DNA of 64,000 nucleotides, taken from contig NZ_JBIQOI010000002.1 of NCBI RefSeq assembly GCF_044197065.1, positions 372,001 to 436,000 of the forward strand, given 5' to 3'. Position numbers and translations under genes: made by a program. Origin of the DNA: Kluyvera ascorbata_C (GTDB taxonomy: Bacteria; Pseudomonadota; Gammaproteobacteria; Enterobacterales; Enterobacteriaceae). Below the pieces are notes generated by a model. It was not told the DNA's origin and did no database searches. It was given only the letters and a program-made list of their open reading frames with translations. The stretch's first letter is position 1; each line of letters opens with the position of its first letter. Below, piece after piece: positions 25,633 to 33,787 of this stretch.

Positions 25633-25981
25633 ACTTTATACTCTTAAAATCCTCAAAATTGAGCCTACGCTAACACCAATGAAACCCCTACGACAAGCCA
25701 CATACGGGACTAAAATCAGGTTACTTCCTCGATAGGTACATTTCGTTAGCTTACAGACGCAAAGTTGTTGCAAGGTATACGCATTCCCAGACTTGGCTGT
25801 GACTCGACACAGAGTTAGCAAAGTGAAATATGACGTATCGATAACTTCATAGAGATACATCCAACTACGCTTTAACTCTGGTTGTGAAACACCAATTCAT
25901 AGTCGTAGAAAATGGTTCGCCAATAGCGTACAATACATAACTTATTGAAAAATAGTCCTTAATACACCCAGAGAATTTATA
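25633..25981. other. AT-rich intergenic region at the left edge of the inserted block
   Basis: About 350 bp between ycgL and the membrane-protein gene. It must hold the ycgL promoter and a promoter for the gene at 25982. I see no convincing gene, terminator or repeat in it; a 74-codon frame on the minus strand lacks a ribosome site and family-like features. Confidence 0.4.
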
Positions 25982-27625
25982 ATGTTAAAATGTTTTCGTC
26001 AATCATATTTGACATCAGCATCGATAGCCTTATTCATTATCACGCTGCTAACTTTAAACTACCTTAACCCTATGCAGTCTGACGATTACGGGTATAGTTT
26101 AATGGCTTTCAATTTTGAAGCCCATTTATCGCATTATATGACCTGGAGCGGTCGAGTAGTTGCTGATTACATTAGCCCAAGCCTACTCGCAATCAATAAT
26201 AAAGCGCTACTATCATTAATTCAAACAACTGCTGTAGCATTTTTGATATTTTTAATGGTTCAGCATACTTGCATCAATAAAAAAAATAGAATGTTTTTTT
26301 ATTCTATCGCTGCAATGATATTCTTCACCTCTCACCCTAGTTTTGGTCAAGCCAATTTATGGGTCGTAGGCAGCGCAAACTACCTATGGCCGTCTATTTT
26401 TTATATTTTCCTGACAAGTCAAGTCATTAACTATATATTAAATAATAAATTCTCCACATTTACTTATCCAGTTGCACTATTTGCAGGATGCAGTAACGAA
26501 AATGCTTCCCTGGCTGTAATTGGACTCATTATTATTGCAATTTCATTTATCTATTTTTCGACTAAGAAAATTGATACTAAGTTGGTTGCTTTACTTTCCA
26601 TTACCATTGTTGGTGCCATAGTTTTGCTCGCTGCACCGGGTAATGAACACCGCTTAATGGACTCTGCTTTTGCTGAATGGCGAAACTTATCCACTTTTGA
26701 TAAATTCAAAGCTCACTTTACCAAACAGATACCAGATACACTGAAGGCATCAAAATTATTGTACATAACCACTACAGTTCTGGTTCTCTATGCAGTTTTT
26801 ACCGTCAAGAATAATAAGTATATCCAAAATAGAAAGCCGACTTTACTATCCATTTCCATACTATTGTTTCTTATGTCTCTTGGTTGTTCGGCTATTATGG
26901 TTTTTTCGCCTGGATATCCTGATCGAGCCAAAACAGCAGCATTTACTTTTTGCCTAATGTCATTAATTTACGGTCTAGCTTTCTTCGTCGAAAGAGATAT
27001 AGCCATTAAAAAAATCACACACTTCCAGACAATGTTATTTGTTGTTTTTATATTTTTCATCCCACCAACAATTAGCACATACAAATCAATTAACAATCAA
27101 AATAAAATCAGATTAAATATCATTAAGTCTGAAAACTCCCCTGTCATCCCCGATTTTTATTTTAATTATCTGCCATCAAAAACATATAGGTTCGACACTT
27201 GGCAAAACATCCCTGCGATGTCTAAATACTACAGTAAAAATATTTCAACCTCGGGCACTGATATGGATTACTCAGTGCTTTCAGAGAACCCCTTAAGTCG
27301 CCTCAGTAACCCCAAAATTACTGATTCTGTTCAATCATCAGATGTCTATCTGTACAATGAGCGCTACACGCTAGACACCGTGATCATTGTATCGGTTCCC
27401 TTTACAAATGATGCTACATCAAATATGTGCTCGAAAGTATCTGTTCATGTCACCGATTACCTCGGTAAAAGACATGCAGCAAAATGTCCTAAAAATACAA
27501 CAGAAATAAATGGTCAAAAATACCTGGCATTTCGCCTGAAGTATACTCCGTCGTGGTTCATTGATACGATATTTGTCACTCAAAATAACGCGGATAATCA
27601 CGTCGAGCAGCTTTACCACAGATAG
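25982..27625 (+). CDS. Large multi-pass membrane protein, glucosyltransferase-like (GtrC/DUF6056 type), acquired
   Basis: A 547-residue protein with about 10-11 predicted membrane segments and a soluble C-terminal region from about residue 375. Near the N-terminus is an acidic SDDYGYS motif in the first periplasmic loop, after NYLNP. This layout resembles GT-C-fold lipid-linked sugar transferases and the serotype-converting Gtr proteins, which use an acidic loop motif. Base composition is far more AT-rich than the flanking backbone, with many AAT, ATA and TTA codons, which suggests transfer. It stands alone, without gtrA/gtrB partners, between ycgL and minC. The transferase idea is inference from architecture; the membrane nature is certain. 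Confidence 0.6.
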   Translation: MLKCFRQSYLTSASIALFIITLLTLNYLNPMQSDDYGYSLMAFNFEAHLSHYMTWSGRVVADYISPSLLAINNKALLSLIQTTAVAFLIFLMVQHTCINKKNRMFFYSIAAMIFFTSHPSFGQANLWVVGSANYLWPSIFYIFLTSQVINYILNNKFSTFTYPVALFAGCSNENASLAVIGLIIIAISFIYFSTKKIDTKLVALLSITIVGAIVLLAAPGNEHRLMDSAFAEWRNLSTFDKFKAHFTKQIPDTLKASKLLYITTTVLVLYAVFTVKNNKYIQNRKPTLLSISILLFLMSLGCSAIMVFSPGYPDRAKTAAFTFCLMSLIYGLAFFVERDIAIKKITHFQTMLFVVFIFFIPPTISTYKSINNQNKIRLNIIKSENSPVIPDFYFNYLPSKTYRFDTWQNIPAMSKYYSKNISTSGTDMDYSVLSENPLSRLSNPKITDSVQSSDVYLYNERYTLDTVIIVSVPFTNDATSNMCSKVSVHVTDYLGKRHAAKCPKNTTEINGQKYLAFRLKYTPSWFIDTIFVTQNNADNHVEQLYHR

Positions 27626-28054
27626 CTATCATCCAGCATCACTCCGCGGTTTCAGACCGGCCTTTTGTGAGAGAGGCTGGTCCATTGAGAAGTAACATAC
27701 GTTACTAACGAAATGATGACCTTAGATAAACAGTCTCAAAACAAGCTGATATCTAAGAAAAAAGAACTATTGGAACATCGGGTTCAGGCCGAAGGCCACC
27801 TAAATTAAACCCCAAGCCCCCCATTCCAAGCGCTTCACTCAAGGTGAAAAACGCCCTAAAGAAGTCGCACGACGATATGTGCACCAAATGCTAACGACGC
27901 CATTGAGCACACTTGTTCTGAAAATGCGACTTTTACTTCGAATTAGACCGATCGTGACTTGCTTGAATATATTAGTGACTATAACATGACTGATAGTCTT
28001 CGGAATATCGTCGCGCAACGTGCGGCGATAAATAGCAAATTGAGTAAGGCCAGG
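27626..28054. other. Intergenic region upstream of minC
   Basis: A 429-bp gap of mixed composition. Its left part is AT-rich and probably belongs to the inserted block; its right part should hold the minCDE promoters. A 31-codon frame at 27713 (MMTLDKQSQNK...) has no ribosome site. I see no terminator or repeat that I would defend. Confidence 0.4.
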
Positions 28055-28762
28055 ATGTCAAACACGCCAATCGAACTTAAAGGCAGTAGCTTCACCCTAT
28101 CTGTGGTTCATTTGCATGATGCAAAGCCCGAGGTTATTCGTCAGGCGTTGGAAGACAAAGTCGCCCAGGCTCCGGCCTTTTTCCGTCATGCCCCTGTTGT
28201 GGTTAATGTCGGTAACCTTGAAGAATTCACCCAGTGGCGTGCTATTCAGCAGGCCATTATGTCCGTGGGCTTACGGATTGTAGGCGTGAGTGGTTGTAAA
28301 AACCCTCAATTTAAAGCGGCTATCGACCAGTCAGGTCTTCCATTACTGACTGAAGGCAAAGAAAAAGTTGTCCGCTCGGCCCCCGTAGAGCAGCCCAAAC
28401 CGGTAGAACCCGAACCAATTGTTAGTCCGATCACAAAAACGCGAATGATTGATACGCCAGTACGTTCCGGTCAGCGCATTTATGCACCAAACTGTGATCT
28501 GATTGTGACAAGCCACGTCAGCGCGGGCGCTGAGTTGATTGCCGACGGCAATATTCACGTTTACGGCATGATGCGTGGACGCGTTCTGGCCGGTGCCGGC
28601 GGGGACCGGGAAGCACAAGTATTTTGTACCCACCTGGCGGCGGAGCTGGTCTCCATTGCCGGGGAATATTGGCTGAGCGATCAGATCCCAGCCGAATTTT
28701 ATGGCAAAGCGGCGCGTCTGCGTTTAGACAACAGCGCTTTGACTATTCAACCGTTAAATTAA
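28055..28762 (+). CDS. minC: MinC, septum-site inhibitor
   Basis: A 235-residue division inhibitor. The N-terminal FtsZ-inhibiting domain (about 1-105) is followed by a proline-rich linker and the C-terminal beta-helix that dimerises and binds MinD (SGQRIYAPNCDL...GNIHVYGMMRGR). The start MSNTPIELKG at 28055 has AAGG 6 bp upstream and agrees with E. coli. The N-terminal domain differs noticeably from E. coli while the C-terminal domain is nearly identical, the usual pattern for this protein. Confidence 0.95.
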   Translation: MSNTPIELKGSSFTLSVVHLHDAKPEVIRQALEDKVAQAPAFFRHAPVVVNVGNLEEFTQWRAIQQAIMSVGLRIVGVSGCKNPQFKAAIDQSGLPLLTEGKEKVVRSAPVEQPKPVEPEPIVSPITKTRMIDTPVRSGQRIYAPNCDLIVTSHVSAGAELIADGNIHVYGMMRGRVLAGAGGDREAQVFCTHLAAELVSIAGEYWLSDQIPAEFYGKAARLRLDNSALTIQPLN

Positions 28763-28785
28763 TCCCTTTTTAACAAGGAATTTCT

Positions 28786-29598
28786 ATGGCACGCATTATT
28801 GTTGTGACTTCAGGTAAAGGGGGCGTGGGTAAGACCACCTCCAGCGCGGCCATCGCAACTGGTTTGGCGCAGAAGGGAAAGAAAACGGTCGTTATCGATT
28901 TTGATATCGGTCTGCGTAACCTTGACCTAATCATGGGCTGCGAACGTCGTGTAGTTTATGATTTCGTGAACGTTATCCAGGGCGATGCCACGCTGAATCA
29001 GGCATTAATCAAAGATAAGCGCACCGAAAATCTTTATATCCTTCCTGCTTCTCAGACCCGTGATAAAGATGCGCTGACCCGCGAAGGCGTCGAGAAAGTA
29101 CTCGACGAGCTGAAGAAGATGGAGTTCGACTTTGTGGTCTGCGACTCCCCTGCCGGTATCGAAACCGGCGCGCTGATGGCGCTCTACTTCGCTGATGAAG
29201 CGATCATCACCACTAACCCAGAAGTGTCGTCCGTTCGTGACTCCGACCGTATTCTGGGCATTCTGGCGTCGAAATCCCGCCGCGCCGAGAATGGTGAAGA
29301 TCCAATTAAAGAACACCTGCTGCTGACGCGCTATAACCCTGGCCGCGTTAACAAAGGCGATATGCTGAGCATGGAAGATGTGCTGGAAATCCTGCGCATC
29401 AAACTGGTCGGTGTCATTCCGGAAGATCAATCCGTCCTTCGCGCTTCTAACCAGGGCGAACCGGTTATTCTGGATACCGTGTCTGACGCAGGTAAAGCCT
29501 ACGCCGACACTGTCGATCGTCTGTTGGGAGAAGAACGTCCTTTCCGCTTCATTGAAGAAGAGAAGAAAGGTTTCCTCAAACGCCTGTTCGGAGGATAA
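28786..29598 (+). CDS. minD: MinD, septum-site-determining ATPase
   Basis: A 270-residue ParA/MinD-family ATPase. The deviant Walker A motif SGKGGVGKTT is at residues 9-18, and the C-terminal amphipathic membrane-targeting helix ends KKGFLKRLFGG. It recruits MinC to the membrane and oscillates pole to pole with MinE. It lies 23 bp after minC and 3 bp before minE, a tight operon. Confidence 0.97.
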   Translation: MARIIVVTSGKGGVGKTTSSAAIATGLAQKGKKTVVIDFDIGLRNLDLIMGCERRVVYDFVNVIQGDATLNQALIKDKRTENLYILPASQTRDKDALTREGVEKVLDELKKMEFDFVVCDSPAGIETGALMALYFADEAIITTNPEVSSVRDSDRILGILASKSRRAENGEDPIKEHLLLTRYNPGRVNKGDMLSMEDVLEILRIKLVGVIPEDQSVLRASNQGEPVILDTVSDAGKAYADTVDRLLGEERPFRFIEEEKKGFLKRLFGG

Positions 29599-29601
29599 AT
29601 C

Positions 29602-29871
29602 ATGGCATTACTCGACTTTTTTCTCTCACGGAAAAAGAATACCGCCAACATTGCTAAAGAACGCCTGCAAATCATTGTCGCGGAACGCCGCCGCAGTGAC
29701 GCAGAACCGCACTATCTGCCGCAGTTAAGGAAGGATATTCTGGAAGTGATTTGCAGGTACGTGCAGATTGACCCAGAAATGGTCACGGTGCAGTTAGAGC
29801 AAAAAGACGGGGATATTTCGATTCTGGAACTCAACGTCACGCTACCGGAAGCAGAAGAGTCAAAATCCTGA
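29602..29871 (+). CDS. minE: MinE, topological specificity factor
   Basis: An 89-residue protein. The N-terminal amphipathic helix MALLDFFLSRKKNTA and anti-MinCD segment NIAKERLQIIVAERRR precede the dimerisation domain. It stimulates MinD ATPase and so drives oscillation. One residue longer at the C-terminus than E. coli MinE (ends EEESKS-like EESKS). Confidence 0.96.
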   Translation: MALLDFFLSRKKNTANIAKERLQIIVAERRRSDAEPHYLPQLRKDILEVICRYVQIDPEMVTVQLEQKDGDISILELNVTLPEAEESKS

Positions 29872-29884
29872 CTTTCGGTGGTGT

Positions 29885-29916
29885 AAAAAAAAGCGCTAGT
29901 GATAGCGCTTTTTTTG
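29885..29916 (+). terminator. Rho-independent terminator of minCDE
   Basis: Stem AGCGCTA/TAGCGCT with loop GTGA, A-run before and T7 after, so it can work in both directions. It is 14 bp after minE. Confidence 0.92.
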
Positions 29917-29935
29917 TGTCCGGCGTTTGGTGCTT

Positions 29936-29965
29936 CCCGGCGTCGCTTCGCTCGGCCGGGCTACG
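29936..29965. repeat. Short REP-like palindrome
   Basis: CCCGGC...GCCGGGCTAC arms around CGCTTCGC, between minE and the convergent topB gene. Same family as the copies near 9121 and 38884. Confidence 0.65.
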
Positions 29966-29969
29966 TATC

Positions 29970-31898
29970 TTATTCAGGGCTCGCCGCTGGCTTCTTGCTC
30001 TTCCCTTTGCTTTTACTGAACGACTTCTTCGCGCCGCCCGGCGCAACCAAGCCGCGGAACTGCCTCACCGGCGTGCTGCGTGCCTGATCGATAAGCTGGA
30101 ACAACGTCCCCACCAACGGCTGCATAAAGTCCTGATAGCGGCACTGTTTCTCGCTGATTTGCGTCAGCGTCGACTCCCAGTGCGCCGTCATGTCCGGGCG
30201 CGTCGCCATCTCCGGCAGCGAGTGGAACAGCGCTTTCCCGGCGTCAGTCGAGTGAATATAACGCCCTTTCTTGGTCAGGAAGCCGCGCTTAAACAGCAGC
30301 TCGATAATCCCTGCACGCGTCGCTTCGGTGCCTAAACCGTCGGTAGCGCGCAGGATCTTTTTCAGATCTTTATCTTGTACGAAACGGGCAATCCCGGTCA
30401 TCGCCGACAGCAGCGTGGCGTCGGTGAAATGGCGCGGCGGCTGAGTTTGTCGCTCCACTACTTCGCCGTTTTCGCACAGCAGTTCATCCGCTTTAGCCAC
30501 CACCGGCAGCGGCGTGCCGTCGTTCTCTTCATCGCGCTCTTTGGCCCCCAGCAGCGTCCGCCAGCCGGCTTCCGCCAGGAAGCGCGCCTTTGCTACGAAC
30601 TTACCGTTAGCAATATCGAGGTCAATCTGACATTTGCGGTACACCGCATCCGGGCAAAATTGCATCAGATACTGACGGGCGACGAGGTTATAAACCTTCG
30701 CTTCGTTCTCGCTGAGATTGACCTTGCTCGCACGCGCGGTAGGAATAATCGCGTGGTGAGCATCAACCTTTTTGTCGTCCCAGCAGCGATTGCGGGTATC
30801 GGTGTTCACCACCGGCTGCGGCAGCAGGTCCGGCGCGTGTACGCCAATGGCGTTAATCACCGAGTGTCGTCCAGCAAAATGCTCTTCCGGCAGATAGCGG
30901 CTATCGGAACGCGGATAGGTGATGAGCTTATGGGTTTCGTACAGCTTCTGGCAGATATCCAGCACGTTCTGCGCGCTCAGGCCAAAGCGTTTGGCCGCTT
31001 CAATCTGCAATGCCGACAGTGAAAACGGCAGCGGAGCCGGTTCAGAATCGCGCTTATCGTTGTAGGCGGTGACCAGCGCAGGCTGGCCGCTAATGCGCGT
31101 CACCACGTGCTCAGCCAGCGCGCGGTTCAGCAAACGACCCTCTTCATCCTGATGCGGCTCGCAGGCCTCGCTCGGCTGCCAGATGGCCGTAAAGCGTTCA
31201 TCTTTCGGCGTGACAATATGCGCTTTGACTTCGAAGAAATCCTTCGAGACAAAATGCTCAATCTCTTCATCGCGACGCACCACCAGCCCCAGCACCGGGG
31301 TCTGCACTCGCCCCACGGAGAGCACGCCCTGATAACCCGCATTACGCCCAAGAATGGTGTAAGCACGGGTCATATTGATGCCGTACAGCCAGTCGGCGCG
31401 GGCGCGGGCCAGCGCCGACACGCACAGTGGGATAAACTCGCTGTTGGCGCGCAGACGCGAAATCGCCCGCTCCACCGCCTGTGGGTTAAGATCGTTGATT
31501 AAGCAGCGCTGCACCTGGTGGCGCTTTTCCGCCGACAACTGCAAATAGTCCAGCACCTCATCCACCAGCAGCTGCCCCTCTCTATCGGGGTCACCCGCGT
31601 GGATGACTTCGCTGGCTTCATGCAGAAAGCGCTTAATCACGTTGAGCTGTTTAGTCACCGATGGCCGGGGCTGAAGCTGCCATTTTTCCGGCACAATCGG
31701 TAAATCCTGCAGATTCCAGCGCGCATAGCGGCTGTCGTAAACATCCGGCTGAGCCTGTTCCAGAAGGTGGCCGATACACCAGGTCACAACCTGACCGTTG
31801 CCGCACTCGATAAAGCCGTCGCCCTTTCGATGGGGCTTCGGCAATACGTCAGCGATGGCACGGGCCAGACTCGGTTTTTCCGCTATGAACAGCCGCAT
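29970..31898 (-). CDS. topB: TopB, DNA topoisomerase III
   Basis: A 642-residue type IA topoisomerase. The Toprim domain shows EKPSLARAI at the start and the acidic HAGDPDREGQ motif (near residue 100). The catalytic tyrosine is in LITYPRSDSRYLPEEH (near residue 328). The C-terminal tail is basic and lysine-rich (KSFSKSKGKSKK), slightly shorter than the 653-residue E. coli protein. It decatenates replication intermediates. It lies 4 bp downstream of selD, in the order selD-topB shared with K-12. Confidence 0.95.
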   Translation of the reverse strand: MRLFIAEKPSLARAIADVLPKPHRKGDGFIECGNGQVVTWCIGHLLEQAQPDVYDSRYARWNLQDLPIVPEKWQLQPRPSVTKQLNVIKRFLHEASEVIHAGDPDREGQLLVDEVLDYLQLSAEKRHQVQRCLINDLNPQAVERAISRLRANSEFIPLCVSALARARADWLYGINMTRAYTILGRNAGYQGVLSVGRVQTPVLGLVVRRDEEIEHFVSKDFFEVKAHIVTPKDERFTAIWQPSEACEPHQDEEGRLLNRALAEHVVTRISGQPALVTAYNDKRDSEPAPLPFSLSALQIEAAKRFGLSAQNVLDICQKLYETHKLITYPRSDSRYLPEEHFAGRHSVINAIGVHAPDLLPQPVVNTDTRNRCWDDKKVDAHHAIIPTARASKVNLSENEAKVYNLVARQYLMQFCPDAVYRKCQIDLDIANGKFVAKARFLAEAGWRTLLGAKERDEENDGTPLPVVAKADELLCENGEVVERQTQPPRHFTDATLLSAMTGIARFVQDKDLKKILRATDGLGTEATRAGIIELLFKRGFLTKKGRYIHSTDAGKALFHSLPEMATRPDMTAHWESTLTQISEKQCRYQDFMQPLVGTLFQLIDQARSTPVRQFRGLVAPGGAKKSFSKSKGKSKKPAASPE

Positions 31899-31902
31899 GG
31901 GT

Positions 31903-32946
31903 TCAGCGCAGCTCGATCATCGGACGGCCACCGCGCGCGGTCACCAGTTCGCCGATGGCGGTCAGTTTGATACCAAATTCTGCGGCAGCCGCCTGCACCG
32001 CGTCTTCTGCGTCTGGCGTCACCGCCAGCAGCAGCCCACCGGAGGTTTGCGGGTCGCAGAGCAGCGCGCGCTGAGAGGCGGTCATGGTGCCCATCAGGTG
32101 ACCGTAGCTGGCAAAGTTACGCTCGGTCCCGCCCGGCACGGCGCCAAGCTCGATGTATTCTTCTACGCCCGGCAGCTTAGGCACCGCCTCGAAATCAATC
32201 TGTGCCTGTACGCCCGCGCCCTGGCACATTTCGCTCAGGTGGCCGAGCAGGCCAAAACCGGTTACGTCGGTCATCGCTTTGACGCCTTCGATGTTGGCAA
32301 ACGCGGAGCCGACCAGGTTCATCTGGCACATCACTTCCGTCGCCAGCCCTTGATGTTCTGGCTTCAGCAGCGATTTTTTCTCGGCGGTGGTCAGCACGCC
32401 AATCCCCAGCGGTTTAGTCAGGAACAGCTTGCAGCCCGCCTGCGCGGTGCTGTTCTTCTTCACGCGTTCGGTCGGGACGATCCCGGTGACCGCGAGGCCG
32501 AAAATAGGTTCCGGCGCGTCAATGGAGTGACCACCGGCCAGCGCAATACCGGCCTGTTTACAGGCAAAGCGCCCGCCTTCGGTTACTTCACGGGCAATTT
32601 CCGGTGCCAATTTGTTAATAGGCCAGCCGAGGATCGCAATCGCCATAATCGGCTTACCGCCCATGGCGAAGATATCGCTGATGGCGTTGGTCGCCGCAAT
32701 GCGGCCAAAGTCGAACGGGTTATCGACAATCGGCATAAAGAAATCGGTGGTGCTGATGACCGAGGTACCGTTACCCAGGTCATAAACGGCGGCATCGTCG
32801 CGAGTTTCGTTACCGACAAGCAGGTTCGGGTCGATAAACTTCGTCTGCTCGCTGTGCAGGATGGTTTCCAGCACCTTCGGTGAAATTTTACAACCGCAAC
32901 CCGCTCCGTGGCTGTACTGCGTTAAACGAATGGCCTGCTCGCTCAT
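31903..32946 (-). CDS. selD: SelD, selenophosphate synthetase
   Basis: A 347-residue enzyme that makes selenophosphate from selenide and ATP for selenocysteine tRNA. The catalytic segment YSHGAGCGCK keeps the Cys (C17) and Lys. ATP/metal residues are in NETRDDAAVY and DPQTSGGLL. The start is ATG at 32946, with AGGAG upstream; the longer frame begins at a TTG. Gene order ydjA-selD-topB as in E. coli. Confidence 0.96.
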   Translation of the reverse strand: MSEQAIRLTQYSHGAGCGCKISPKVLETILHSEQTKFIDPNLLVGNETRDDAAVYDLGNGTSVISTTDFFMPIVDNPFDFGRIAATNAISDIFAMGGKPIMAIAILGWPINKLAPEIAREVTEGGRFACKQAGIALAGGHSIDAPEPIFGLAVTGIVPTERVKKNSTAQAGCKLFLTKPLGIGVLTTAEKKSLLKPEHQGLATEVMCQMNLVGSAFANIEGVKAMTDVTGFGLLGHLSEMCQGAGVQAQIDFEAVPKLPGVEEYIELGAVPGGTERNFASYGHLMGTMTASQRALLCDPQTSGGLLLAVTPDAEDAVQAAAAEFGIKLTAIGELVTARGGRPMIELR

Positions 32947-33076
32947 GGACAACTCCTGTCATTGCTCTGGCATTTGCATAGGGGATGTATGTTAACGCCA
33001 GAACAGAGCCGTGATAAGTACGACTGTCTGAATTCGGGGGCAGTTGCCTATAATCCAGACAATCGTCGCGGTTTTT

Positions 33077-33628
33077 TTAGAGATAACGGACGAACGGCGC
33101 CGTATCCGGGAAGGTAATGGTGGTGGAGGCTTTGAGCTGTGGAGTGCCCAGATAGAGGAAGCCGACAATTTTGTCCTGCTCGCCGCACTGGAACCCTTCA
33201 CGCACGACCGGGCTTTCGGTCAGCGCACCGCTGCGCCAGATACCGTTGAATCCCTGAGCGACGGCCGCCATCTGCATCGCCATCACCGCGCAGCCTGCGG
33301 ACATCTCTTGCTCCCATTGAGGAACTTTCGGGTGTTCCTGGCATTTTGCAATCACGGTGATAATCATCGGCGCGCGGAATGGCGCATTACGCGCTTTCTC
33401 AACGGCCTTCTCATCGCTTTGCGCCGCCACCGCGCCCTGCTCCAGCAGTTGGCTAAAACGCTCGCGGCCTTCGCCTTCAATAATTACAAACTGCCACGGC
33501 TGCAGCGTGCCGTGATCCGGTGCGCGCATACCGGCACGGAGGATATTTTCCAGCGCTTCCCCGGTAGGTGCGGGCTCTGCCAGGCGGGATGCGCTACGGC
33601 GATTAACGAGTAATTCAAGTGCGTCCAT
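33077..33628 (-). CDS. ydjA: YdjA, nitroreductase-family flavoprotein
   Basis: A 183-residue FMN-dependent NAD(P)H nitroreductase-like protein, the small (about 180-residue) subfamily. FMN-contacting motifs RRSASRLAEP (residues 10-19) and APDHGTLQPWQFVIIEG are at the N-terminus, and GFLYLGTPQ near the C-terminus. It diverges from sppA and lies upstream of selD, as in E. coli. Physiological substrate unknown. Confidence 0.92.
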   Translation of the reverse strand: MDALELLVNRRSASRLAEPAPTGEALENILRAGMRAPDHGTLQPWQFVIIEGEGRERFSQLLEQGAVAAQSDEKAVEKARNAPFRAPMIITVIAKCQEHPKVPQWEQEMSAGCAVMAMQMAAVAQGFNGIWRSGALTESPVVREGFQCGEQDKIVGFLYLGTPQLKASTTITFPDTAPFVRYL

Positions 33629-33787
33629 TGAGTAACCCTCTCATGTTATTTTTCATAAAATTAACATGCGCGAGGATTTTGTTACAGCGCCACAGGCGAT
33701 TCCTGCTGACAAGCGGCGACGGTCTATTTAGGATAGCCACACGTTTCACCGTTTCGGTGAACCTTTTATTTCTTGCAGGGAGAATAC

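Noticed and set aside
25636..25860. 74-codon minus-strand frame upstream of ycgL
   Set aside because: No ribosome site, no motif, and it overlaps the region that must hold the ycgL promoter.
27713..27808. 31-codon frame upstream of minC
   Set aside because: No ribosome site and no hydrophobic or conserved pattern to support it.
27959..28054. 32-codon in-frame extension of minC upstream of its ATG
   Set aside because: It starts at a non-ATG codon without a ribosome site; the internal ATG at 28055 has AAGG upstream and matches known MinC.
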